Source: Acetobacteraceae bacterium (GTDB taxonomy: Bacteria; Pseudomonadota; Alphaproteobacteria; Acetobacterales; Acetobacteraceae). From it: a DNA stretch of 13,821 nucleotides. Shown piece by piece: positions 6,182 to 12,913 of this stretch; positions within the stretch are counted from its first letter, which is position 1; each line of letters begins with the position of its first letter. The stretch lies in assembly GCA_027323595.1 (NCBI GenBank), contig DAHWBL010000394.1, forward strand, positions 1 through 13,821, read 5' to 3'. Under the pieces are notes generated by a model, which saw only the letters and a list, made by a program, of their open reading frames with translations, had not been told where the DNA came from and did no database searches. The position numbers were made by a program, and so were the translations under genes.

Positions 6182-7561
6182 ATGTTGCTCGAAAATACCC
6201 CTCATATCGACGATACACCCGCATCGCCCACGGCGCCGGGTTCGACGCCGATCACCGCGCCCGTGAGCTTCGCCTACCTCGGCCTCGCCGCGCCGCTGCT
6301 GCACTCGATGGTCATGGCCGGCTATACCACGCCGACGCCGATCCAGGCGCAGGCGATCCCCACCCTGCTCACCGGCCGTGACCTGCTCGGCATCGCGCAG
6401 ACCGGCACCGGCAAGACCGCGGCATTCGCGCTGCCGATCCTGCACCGCATGGCCGCCCGCCGGGTGCGCCCGGTGCGCAACACCACGCGCTGCCTGGTGC
6501 TGAGCCCAACCCGCGAACTCGCCGGCCAGATCGCCGAGAACTTCAAGGCCTATGGCGCCGGCATGGGCTTCATCGTCACCACGGTCTTCGGCGGTGTCGG
6601 CTATGCCGGTCAGATCCGCGCGCTGAGCGGCGGCGTCGATGTGCTGGTCGCTACCCCCGGGCGGCTGATCGACCATATCAAGGCCGGACATCTGAAGCTC
6701 GGGCTGACCGAGTTCCTGGTGCTCGATGAAGTCGACCAGATGCTCGATCTCGGCTTCCTCCAGCCGATCCGCAGCATCGCGCGCGACCTGCCGGCCGAAC
6801 GCCAGAATCTTTTCTTCTCCGCCACCATGCCCACCGAGATCGGCAAGCTCGCCTCGGAACTGTTGCGCGATCCGGTGCGGGTCTCGGTGGCTCCGGTGGC
6901 CACCACCGCCGCCAAGGTGACACAGCACGCGATCGTCACCGAGGCTTCCAACAAGCGCCGGATGTTGCTCGAACTGTTCGCCAACCCGGCGATCGCGCGG
7001 GCGATCGTTTTCACCCGCACCAAGCGCGGCGCCGACAAGGTGGCCGAGATGCTGGACGGCGCGGGGGTTCGCACCGAGGCGATCCATGGCAACAAAAGCC
7101 AGGGGCAGCGCGAGCGCGCATTGCGCGCCTTTCGTGACGGCGGCGCCCGCGCGCTCGTCGCCACCGACATCGCCGCCCGCGGCATCGACGTGGACGGCGT
7201 CACCCACGTGATCAACTACGAAATGCCCGACGAGCCCGAGCGCTACGTCCATCGCATCGGCCGCACCGCGCGCGCCGGCGCGGAGGGCATCGCGATCGCG
7301 CTGGTTTCGCCCGACGAACTCGGCGCCCTGCGCCAGATCGAAAAGCTGACCCGGCAGAGCATCACGTTGCAGGATCGCCGCGACCATGATTCCGTGCCGC
7401 TTGAGCAATTGCTGCCGGTTCCGGGTGACGGGCGCGCCAAGCGCGGCGGGCCGCGCCCCAGCGGCGTGCATCGCGCCGATCCGCGGGTGACGGTGAAGCC
7501 GCATGGCGGTCGTGGGGCGGCGAAATTCGCCGGCAAGCCACGCGGACAATCCCGCCACTGA
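6182..7561 (+). CDS. RhlE-type DEAD-box ATP-dependent RNA helicase (DEVD variant)
   Basis: This 459-residue protein carries every DEAD-box motif in order. These are the Q motif (GYTTPTPIQ, 47-55), I (TGTGKT, 74-79), Ia (PTREL, 109-113), Ib (TPGR, 158-161), II (DEVD, 182-185), III (SAT, 213-215), IV (VFTRTK), V (ATDIAARGID, 327-336) and VI (HRIGRTAR, 357-364). It should unwind short RNA duplexes with ATP, in ribosome assembly, RNA decay or cold adaptation. The spacing and short basic tail (Arg/Lys/Gly-rich, about 415-459) fit the RhlE group. Motif II reads Asp-Glu-Val-Asp, with codon GTC where GCC would give the usual Ala; the metal-binding acidic residues are kept, so activity is likely. The ATG at 6182 was chosen because homology starts soon after it. 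A GAAGG (6164-6168) lies 13 nt upstream, rather far. The longer TTG-initiated frame from 6011 lacks plausible protein sequence. The upstream leader is rich in hairpins. Confidence 0.95.
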   Translation: MLLENTPHIDDTPASPTAPGSTPITAPVSFAYLGLAAPLLHSMVMAGYTTPTPIQAQAIPTLLTGRDLLGIAQTGTGKTAAFALPILHRMAARRVRPVRNTTRCLVLSPTRELAGQIAENFKAYGAGMGFIVTTVFGGVGYAGQIRALSGGVDVLVATPGRLIDHIKAGHLKLGLTEFLVLDEVDQMLDLGFLQPIRSIARDLPAERQNLFFSATMPTEIGKLASELLRDPVRVSVAPVATTAAKVTQHAIVTEASNKRRMLLELFANPAIARAIVFTRTKRGADKVAEMLDGAGVRTEAIHGNKSQGQRERALRAFRDGGARALVATDIAARGIDVDGVTHVINYEMPDEPERYVHRIGRTARAGAEGIAIALVSPDELGALRQIEKLTRQSITLQDRRDHDSVPLEQLLPVPGDGRAKRGGPRPSGVHRADPRVTVKPHGGRGAAKFAGKPRGQSRH

Positions 7562-7573
7562 GCATCATGCAAC

Positions 7574-7608
7574 GCTCCGGCGGCGGGCCGATCAGCCGCC
7601 GCCGGGGC
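7574..7608. terminator. Strong GC-rich hairpin between convergent helicase and metW
   Basis: Bases 7577-7586 (CCGGCGGCGG) pair perfectly with 7596-7605, and the stem extends to 13 pairs (7574-7586 with 7596-7608) with one G-T pair; the loop is 9 nt. It lies 12 bp after the helicase stop and overlaps the last codons of metW, whose TGA (7594-7592) falls in the loop. There is no T-tract on either side, so it is not a canonical intrinsic terminator. A bidirectional stop or 3'-end stabiliser shared by two convergent genes is inferred. Confidence 0.5.
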
Positions 7609-8236
7609 TCTTGCGCAACATCAGCACAGCCTGTTCGCCGAACAGATTGGCCAACCCGAGCGAACGCCGCCACGGGCTGCGCCGGCCGGCCTCGTCGAGC
7701 GCGAACCACGCTTCGACCTCATAGGATTCCTCCTCGCACAACGCGAAAAAATCCCGGATCGTGCACGGATGGATGTTGGGGGTCTCATACCACGGCCGCG
7801 GCCAGGCCGGGGTGTTGGGCATCCGCCCGGTGCGCAGCAACTGCCAGCGCATGAACCAGTGACCGAAATTAGGGAAGCTGACCACCGCGCGGGCGGAAAT
7901 ACGCAGCATCTGGCGCAGCACCTCGCGCGGCCGCTCGACCGCCTGCAAGGTACGCGACAACACCGCGTAATCGAAGGCGCCATCGGGATAATGTTCAAGA
8001 TCGTTGTCGGCGTCGCCCTGCATCACCGGCATTCCATGCGCCACCGCGCGGGTGACCAGCGCCATGTCGATCTCGATCCCGCGCGCATCGCATTTGCGTG
8101 TGCGAAACAGCAGGTCCAGCAATTCGCCGTCACCACAGCCGATATCCAGCACGCGGCTGCCCGGCGCGATCATCTCGGCGATCATGCGCTGATCGACGCG
8201 TAGATTTTTCGCCAGGAACCGCACCTCATCGTTCAT
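7592..8236 (-). CDS. metW: Methionine biosynthesis protein MetW
   Basis: This 214-residue class I SAM-dependent methyltransferase-fold protein has motif I VLDIGCGDGELL at 29-40. MetW-specific stretches follow: SRTLQAVERP (94-103), VVSFPNFGHW (118-127) and the WYETPNIHPCTIRDF segment (149-163). MetW accompanies MetX in many Proteobacteria and is reported to associate with MetX and support its activity; no methyl acceptor is firmly known. The start ATG (8236-8234) lies 7 nt after the metX stop. A GAGG that overlaps that stop is 5 nt upstream, so the two genes form one transcription unit. Length is typical. The last residues (PGGG) fall in the terminator-like hairpin shared with the helicase. 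Confidence 0.95.
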   Translation of the reverse strand: MNDEVRFLAKNLRVDQRMIAEMIAPGSRVLDIGCGDGELLDLLFRTRKCDARGIEIDMALVTRAVAHGMPVMQGDADNDLEHYPDGAFDYAVLSRTLQAVERPREVLRQMLRISARAVVSFPNFGHWFMRWQLLRTGRMPNTPAWPRPWYETPNIHPCTIRDFFALCEEESYEVEAWFALDEAGRRSPWRRSLGLANLFGEQAVLMLRKSPGGG

Positions 8237-8243
8237 CGCGGCC

Positions 8244-9443
8244 TCACCCGATCAGCCCGGCATGCTCGGCGCAGCCGGTCAGAAACCCGGCGACCGTGCG
8301 GTGCAAATCCGGCTCGTCGAGCAAAAATGCGTCGTGCCCCTTGTCGGTGGCGATTTCGACAAAGCTCACATTGGCGGCGACACGGTTGAGCGCACGCGCG
8401 ACCTCGCGCGACTGCGCGGTCGGGAACAACCAGTCCGACGAAAACGAGACGATGCAGAACCGCGTGGCAGTGCCCGCGAAGGCCGCCGACAGATCCCCCT
8501 CATGCTCCACCGCGAGATCGAAATAATCCATCGCACGGGTGATCGCGAGGTAGGAATTGGCATCGAAACGACGCACGAAGCTGCTGCCCTGGTGGCGCAG
8601 ATAGCTCTCCACCTCGAACATCTCGCCAAACAGCGCCGAGCCGAGCGGCGCGGCATCCAGCGGGGCATCGTGGTCGGGGCGCTGGCGGCGCCCGAACTTG
8701 CGGGTGAGCGCCTGCTCGGACAGATAAGTGATGTGCGCGGCCATGCGCGCCACCGCAAGCCCGCGCGCGGGCGTGCGGTCGGTCTCCCAATAGCGCCCAC
8801 CCAGCCAATCCGGATCAGCGAAGATCGCCTGACGGCCGACCTCGTGAAAAGCAATGTTCTGCGCGGAGTGAAAGCTCGCGGCGGCGATCGGCACGGCAGC
8901 GAACACACATTGCGGATAGGTCGCCGCCCATTCGAGCGTCTGCATGCCGCCCATCGACCCGCCGATGACCGCGAACAGGCGTTCGATGCCCAGATGCTCG
9001 ACCAGTTTCTTCTGCGCGCGCACCATGTCACGGATGGTGACCAGCGGAAAATCGGTGCCCCAGGGCTCGGCCGCCACACCTTCGGCGCCGGGACGATCAT
9101 CGCGCGGGCTGGCCGGACCGGTGGAGCCCATGCAGCCGCCCAGCACGTTGGAACAGATGACGAAATAGCGATTGGTGTCGACCGGCCGACCCGGCCCGAC
9201 CATCAACTCCCACCAGCCTGGCCGACCGGTCAGCTTGTGCCGCTCGGCAACATACTGGTCCCCCGTCAACGCATGGCACACCAGGATCGCGTTGCTGCGC
9301 GCGGGGTTCAACGTGCCGTAGGTGCGATAGGCGATGGTCAGGCTCGGCAGGGTGATGCCGCATTCGAGCGCGAGCCCGTCCGCGAACCGGACATGGCTGT
9401 GTTCAAGCTCGGCAAGGCCGGTGTCAGACGCTTCCACGATCAC
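8244..9443 (-). CDS. metX: Homoserine O-acetyltransferase/O-succinyltransferase MetX
   Basis: This alpha/beta hydrolase-fold acyltransferase activates L-homoserine for methionine synthesis. From the start chosen it is 399 residues, usual for MetX. Seen are CHALTGD (56-62), the LGGCMGSTGP segment (101-110), the nucleophile elbow GGSMGG with S163, D337 (SSDWLF) and H370 (KGHDAF), a complete Ser-Asp-His triad. Whether it uses acetyl- or succinyl-CoA cannot be read reliably here; many alphaproteobacterial MetX proteins are succinyltransferases. The start is uncertain. No ATG precedes the conserved core (SHVRFADG); GTG codons at 9443 and 9437 are the nearest candidates, and the frame stays open to 9842, but that part is antisense to the chorismate mutase gene. 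It is transcribed divergently from the aromatic cluster and is followed by metW. Confidence 0.95.
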   Translation of the reverse strand: MIVEASDTGLAELEHSHVRFADGLALECGITLPSLTIAYRTYGTLNPARSNAILVCHALTGDQYVAERHKLTGRPGWWELMVGPGRPVDTNRYFVICSNVLGGCMGSTGPASPRDDRPGAEGVAAEPWGTDFPLVTIRDMVRAQKKLVEHLGIERLFAVIGGSMGGMQTLEWAATYPQCVFAAVPIAAASFHSAQNIAFHEVGRQAIFADPDWLGGRYWETDRTPARGLAVARMAAHITYLSEQALTRKFGRRQRPDHDAPLDAAPLGSALFGEMFEVESYLRHQGSSFVRRFDANSYLAITRAMDYFDLAVEHEGDLSAAFAGTATRFCIVSFSSDWLFPTAQSREVARALNRVAANVSFVEIATDKGHDAFLLDEPDLHRTVAGFLTGCAEHAGLIG

Positions 9444-9567
9444 CGCGATATGGACCCGACCGCTGCCGCTGGCAACCGCCGCGACCGACGCGGGACGGCA
9501 TGGCGCGCGCAGAGGTTTGCAGCGCGCGGAGCATCCGCTATGCAACCCAGCCCCGGAAGTTATGGAC
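9444..9567. promoter_or_regulatory. Divergent intergenic region between metX and the chorismate mutase gene
   Basis: These 124 bp must hold both promoters or their cores. Two overlapping, mutually exclusive inverted repeats are visible: CGCGCGC/GCGCGCG (9504-9510 with 9522-9528, loop 11) and GCGGA-GCA-TCCGC (9526-9538). TTGCAG (9517-9522) and TATGCA (9539-9544), 16 bp apart, match a sigma-70 promoter only half-way. I looked for a SAM-II-type riboswitch on the metX side and did not recognise one. A GGAAG at 9555-9559 serves the plus-strand gene. Confidence 0.35.
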
Positions 9568-10458
9568 ATGCCCCTGTCACAAACCAGCGCCGAGCCGCCC
9601 CAGGACCCCGACAACCCGCTCGCGCCCCTGCGCGCCGAGCTGGATAATATCGATGATTCGGTGTTGGCGCTGCTGCGCCGCCGGGCCGAGCTCGCCCAAC
9701 AGATCGGACAGTTGAAGCAAGGGGTGGCGATCCGCGCCGGGCGCGAGGCCGCGATCCTGCGCCGGCTGCTCGCAACCCCGCACGCGCCGCTGCCCGATGC
9801 CGCGATCGTGCGGGCGTGGCGGGAAATATTCGCCGCCAGCACCGGCCAGCAGGGACCGTTCTCGATCAGCGTCTGCGAAACCGACCCGAGCGGGGCGATG
9901 GCCGCCTGCGCGCGCGAGCATTTCGGCGCCCTGACCCCTCTGCATCTTTATCACACCCCATCGCAGGCGATCGCCGCGGTGGCCCAGGCCGGCGCCTCGG
10001 TGGCGGTGCTGCCGCTTCCCGATGGCGCACCCGGCCCGATGGGCGCCTGGTGGATCTCCCTGCTGGGACGCGAGGCACCGCGCATGTTCGTGGTGGCGCG
10101 CCTGCCGTTCTGGGCACCCCGGCCGCTCGGCGCGCCGGCGCTGCCCGCGCTGGTGGTCGCCGCTGCGGAGCCGGACCCGTCCGGTGCGGATCGCACGCTG
10201 GTGGCGCTCGAGCTCAACGGCGCGCTCAGCCGCGCCCACCTCTCGGCGCGCTTCACCGAAGCCGGGCTGCCGCCCAGCGCGATGACCGTCCGCGACCATG
10301 GCGGCATCGGCTATGCGCTGCTGGAGCTGGACGGCTTCGTCGAGGAAACCGACCCACGGCTCGCCCTGCTGACCGGCCTGCCACGCCCGCCTACCGTGCT
10401 TGGCGCCTACGCGATCTCGCCCATGGGCGCACCAGACGACAAGGAAGCCAGCCGATGA
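9568..10458 (+). CDS. AroQ-type chorismate mutase with degenerate prephenate dehydratase/ACT-like C-terminus
   Basis: This is a 296-residue protein. Residues about 17-96 form a helical AroQ chorismate mutase (chorismate to prephenate), with candidate active-site residues R22, R39, K50, R59, E60, S91 and Q95 spaced as in the E. coli P-protein. The rest resembles a reduced P-protein. About 98-178 reads like the outer lobe of prephenate dehydratase (ISVCETD, AREHFG, TPSQAIAAV, VAVLPLPDG, then PRMFVVAR where TRFLV is expected), with the catalytic Thr-Arg-Phe missing and the inner lobe apparently absent. About 207-265 reads like a decayed ACT domain (DRTLVALELNGALSRAH), without ESRP. Mutase activity is likely; dehydratase activity is not. 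The tail may sense an amino acid or be structural. ATG 9568 was preferred to 9562 because GGAAG (9555-9559) is then 8 nt away. The stop overlaps the aminotransferase start. Confidence 0.85.
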   Translation: MPLSQTSAEPPQDPDNPLAPLRAELDNIDDSVLALLRRRAELAQQIGQLKQGVAIRAGREAAILRRLLATPHAPLPDAAIVRAWREIFAASTGQQGPFSISVCETDPSGAMAACAREHFGALTPLHLYHTPSQAIAAVAQAGASVAVLPLPDGAPGPMGAWWISLLGREAPRMFVVARLPFWAPRPLGAPALPALVVAAAEPDPSGADRTLVALELNGALSRAHLSARFTEAGLPPSAMTVRDHGGIGYALLELDGFVEETDPRLALLTGLPRPPTVLGAYAISPMGAPDDKEASR

Positions 10459-11540
10459 TGCCGCGCCCGCGCCCCGAGATTCTCGACATCGCGCCGTATG
10501 TTCCCGGCGAATCAAAGCTGGACGGCAACCGCACCATCAAGCTCTCCTCCAACGAGGGCGCGTTCGGCCCGCCACCGGGCGCGATGGCCGCCTATCACGC
10601 CGCAGCCGCCGATCTGCATCGCTATCCCGACGGCGGCACCGTCGCGCTGCGCGAGGCGATCGGCGCGCGCTTTGGTCTGGACCCGAAACGCATCGTCTGC
10701 GGCAATGGCTCGGACGACCTGCTGCAACAGCTCACGCTGAGCTATTGCGGGCATGGCGACGAGGTCATCATGTCCACACACGGCTTCGTCTATTACCAGA
10801 TCGTCGGGCAATATGCCGGTGCGGTGGTGCGCAAGGCCCCTGAGCCGGACATGCGCACCGATGTCGATGCGATGCTGGCACAGCTCGCGCCCGCAACCCG
10901 CGTGGTGTTCGTCGCCAACCCCAACAACCCGACCGGCAGCATGTTGACCGGCCGCGAGCTCGCCCGCCTGCGCGCCGGCCTGCCCGAGGAGGTGCTGCTG
11001 GTGGTCGACGCCGCCTATGCCGAATATGTCGAAGATATTGAGTACGAAGCCGGCGCACGCCTGGTCGATGCCGCCGCCAACACAGTGATGACCCGCACCT
11101 TCAGCAAGATGTTCGGACTGGGCGGGATTCGCGTCGGCTGGTGCTATGCGCCCGAGGCGATCGTGGACGTGCTGAACCGTGTGCGTGGACCCTTCAATGT
11201 CTCGCTGCCGGCACAGGCCGCGGCCATCGCCGCCATCGCCGAGCCGGGCTGGGTCGAGGCCGGACGCGCGCACAACACGCGCTGGCGCGACTGGCTTGGC
11301 GGGCAGCTCACCGCGCTCGGCATCAAGGTGTGGCCAAGCGCCGGCAATTTCATCCTGGCCGACTTCGCCTCCGCCGAGGGCGCGCGCGCCGCGGATGCGC
11401 ATCTGCGCGCACACGGCATCATCGTGCGCGGGGTGACCGGCTATGGTCTGCCGCAGGCGCTGCGCATCACCATCGGCACCGAAGAAGAATGCCGTGCCGT
11501 CGCCACCGCGATGGCCGAGTTCGCGATGCCGTCAGGATGA
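10455..11540 (+). CDS. hisC: HisC-type PLP aminotransferase (histidinol-phosphate / aromatic amino acid)
   Basis: This 361-residue fold-type I aminotransferase has the substrate and cofactor motifs of the HisC family: LSSNEGAFGPP (30-40), GNGSDDLL (83-90), NPNNPTG (155-161), D185 and Y188 (DAAYAEY), the PLP lysine K218 in TFSKMFGLGGIR, and R337 in LRITIG. Family members convert histidinol phosphate, and several act on phenylpyruvate, 4-hydroxyphenylpyruvate or prephenate. Its position between a chorismate mutase and TyrA, with 4-base overlaps on both sides and no his genes nearby, suggests the aromatic role is at least one of its jobs (inference). The ATG at 10455 is followed by another at 10458; AAGGAAG (10441-10447) is 7 nt before the first. 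The exact substrate cannot be told from the sequence. Confidence 0.92.
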   Translation: MMPRPRPEILDIAPYVPGESKLDGNRTIKLSSNEGAFGPPPGAMAAYHAAAADLHRYPDGGTVALREAIGARFGLDPKRIVCGNGSDDLLQQLTLSYCGHGDEVIMSTHGFVYYQIVGQYAGAVVRKAPEPDMRTDVDAMLAQLAPATRVVFVANPNNPTGSMLTGRELARLRAGLPEEVLLVVDAAYAEYVEDIEYEAGARLVDAAANTVMTRTFSKMFGLGGIRVGWCYAPEAIVDVLNRVRGPFNVSLPAQAAAIAAIAEPGWVEAGRAHNTRWRDWLGGQLTALGIKVWPSAGNFILADFASAEGARAADAHLRAHGIIVRGVTGYGLPQALRITIGTEEECRAVATAMAEFAMPSG

Positions 11541-12436
11541 ACACGAACCCGCCAGCCCCGCTGTTCGCCCGGGTCGCGCTGCTCGGCATCGGGCTGATCG
11601 GCAGCTCGCTGGCCCGCGCGATGCGCGCACGCCCAGGTCTTGCCGGCGAGATCGTCGCCAATGCCCGCACCGAGGCGACACTGGCGCGGGTGCGCGAACT
11701 CGGCATCGTCGACCGCACCGAGACCGATCCGGCCGCCGCGGTCGCGGGTGCCGACCTCGTGATCCTGTGCGCGCCGGTCGGCACCTATGAAAGCCTTGCC
11801 GCCGCCATCGCGCCACATCTGGCACCCGGGGCGATCGTGAGCGACGTGGGCTCCACCAAGCGCTCGGTGATCCGCGATGTCGGCCCGCATATTCCGGCCG
11901 GGGTTCATCTGGTCCCCGCCCACCCGCTGGCCGGCACCGAGCATTCCGGACCGGATGCCGGTTTCGCCGAGTTGTTCGACGGCCGCTGGGCAATTCTCAC
12001 TCCCCCCGCCGGCACCGACGACCTGGCGGTCGCGCGGGTGCGCAGCTTCTGGGAAGGCTGCGGGGCCATGGTCGAGACGATGGACGCGGACCATCACGAC
12101 CGCGTGCTCGCGATCGTGTCGCACCTGCCGCACCTGATCGCCTTCACCATCTGCGGCACCGCCGACGATCTCGCCGACGAAAGCCGTGGCCAGGTCCTGA
12201 AATTCGCGGCCTCGGGCTTTCGCGACTTCACCCGCATCGCGGCATCGGACCCGGTGATGTGGCGCGACATTTTTCTCAACAACAAGGACGCGCTGCTGGA
12301 AATGCTGGCGCGCTTCACCGAAGACGCGCAGGCAATGGCGCGCGCGGTGCGCTGGGGCGATGCCGGCTACATCGAGGACAAGGTCGAACGCGGGCGGGCG
12401 ATCCGCCGATCATTGATCGAGTTGAACCAGGCCTGA
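11537..12436 (+). CDS. tyrA: Prephenate/arogenate dehydrogenase TyrA
   Basis: This 299-residue protein oxidatively decarboxylates prephenate (or arogenate) on the route to tyrosine. The Rossmann motif GIGLIGSS (17-24) is followed by VSDVGSTK (101-108), HPLAGTEHSG with catalytic-type H129 (129-138), SHLPHL with H196 and H199 (195-200), and the substrate-binding arginines of GFRDFTRIAASDP (R229, R233). These match the histidine and arginine positions described for the Aquifex enzyme. At the end of the second Rossmann strand the sequence is VANARTEA, without the acidic residue typical of NAD-dependent enzymes, so NADP use is possible (inference). There is no fused chorismate mutase or ACT domain; the mutase is the first gene of this three-gene operon. 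ATG overlaps the aminotransferase stop as ATGA; only a weak AGG precedes it. Confidence 0.94.
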   Translation: MNTNPPAPLFARVALLGIGLIGSSLARAMRARPGLAGEIVANARTEATLARVRELGIVDRTETDPAAAVAGADLVILCAPVGTYESLAAAIAPHLAPGAIVSDVGSTKRSVIRDVGPHIPAGVHLVPAHPLAGTEHSGPDAGFAELFDGRWAILTPPAGTDDLAVARVRSFWEGCGAMVETMDADHHDRVLAIVSHLPHLIAFTICGTADDLADESRGQVLKFAASGFRDFTRIAASDPVMWRDIFLNNKDALLEMLARFTEDAQAMARAVRWGDAGYIEDKVERGRAIRRSLIELNQA

Positions 12437-12445
12437 ACCGGGCAC

Positions 12446-12459
12446 CGCGGACTGCCGCG
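12446..12459. terminator. Short hairpin between convergent tyrA and arfB
   Basis: Within the 33-bp gap between the two stop codons, CGCGG (12446-12450) pairs with CCGCG (12455-12459) around a 4-nt loop. There is no T-tract. It is the only stem near the tyrA end and may contribute to termination or 3'-end protection. It could easily arise by chance in DNA this GC-rich. Confidence 0.25.
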
Positions 12460-12469
12460 TACCATCCCG

Positions 12470-12913
12470 TTATTGGTCGGGCTTTGAGGTATCTGGCCGG
12501 TCGCGTCCGCGTTTGATCGCCCCACGCCGGGTTTTATCGTCGGTGCGACGTTCGCGCGCGGCAAGCCCCGGGCGGGTTGGCCGGCGCTTTGGCGGTGGCG
12601 GCATCGCCGCCTGGCGGATCAAAGCCAGCAGGCGTTCCAGCGCGTCGCGACGATTCTGCTCGCGGGTGCGGTGTCGCTGCGCCTGGATGACGATCACACC
12701 GTCTTTTGTCGTTTGCCGGCCTGCCAGTTTCTGTAACCGCGTGGACACCGCGTTGCTCAGGCCAGGCGATGCGCGCGCGTCAAACCGCAGCTGCACCGCC
12801 GTCTCAACCTTGTTCACATTCTGCCCGCCGGCGCCGGACGCGCGCAGGAACTGCTCGATGATCTCGTCCTCATCGAGCGATATCTCAGCCGTGACGACGA
12901 TGCGCCCACCCAT
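12470..12913 (-). CDS. arfB: Alternative ribosome-rescue peptidyl-tRNA hydrolase ArfB (YaeJ/ICT1 type)
   Basis: This 147-residue protein has the GGQ peptidyl-tRNA hydrolase motif in the conserved setting RASGAGGQNVNKVETAV, near residue 30. A basic proline- and arginine-rich tail (about 105-147, PPPPKRRPTRPG onward) is present. ArfB enters stalled ribosomes without an A-site codon, places its tail in the empty mRNA channel and releases the peptide. The GGQ position, total length and tail separate it from the much longer release factors RF1/RF2, and the tail separates it from the RF-like PrfH group. ATG at 12913-12911 shares one base with the hemW stop (TGATG). A GTG one codon earlier (12916) would give GTGA overlap and cannot be excluded. 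Being directly behind hemW, it is probably co-transcribed with it. Confidence 0.94.
   Translation of the reverse strand: MGGRIVVTAEISLDEDEIIEQFLRASGAGGQNVNKVETAVQLRFDARASPGLSNAVSTRLQKLAGRQTTKDGVIVIQAQRHRTREQNRRDALERLLALIRQAAMPPPPKRRPTRPGLAARERRTDDKTRRGAIKRGRDRPDTSKPDQ

Noticed and set aside
6143..7558. 471-codon minus-strand frame antisense to the helicase
   Set aside because: Low-complexity Gly/Arg/Asp/His-rich translation with no family features; the plus-strand helicase motifs are complete.
9444..9567. SAM-II or other SAM riboswitch upstream of metX
   Set aside because: Alphaproteobacterial metX/metA genes often have one, but I could not recognise the consensus or its pseudoknot here. 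A covariance-model search would settle it.
8262..9647. 461-codon plus-strand frame antisense to metX
   Set aside because: Translation has no conserved motif and the opposite strand encodes a full MetX with its catalytic triad; shadow frame.
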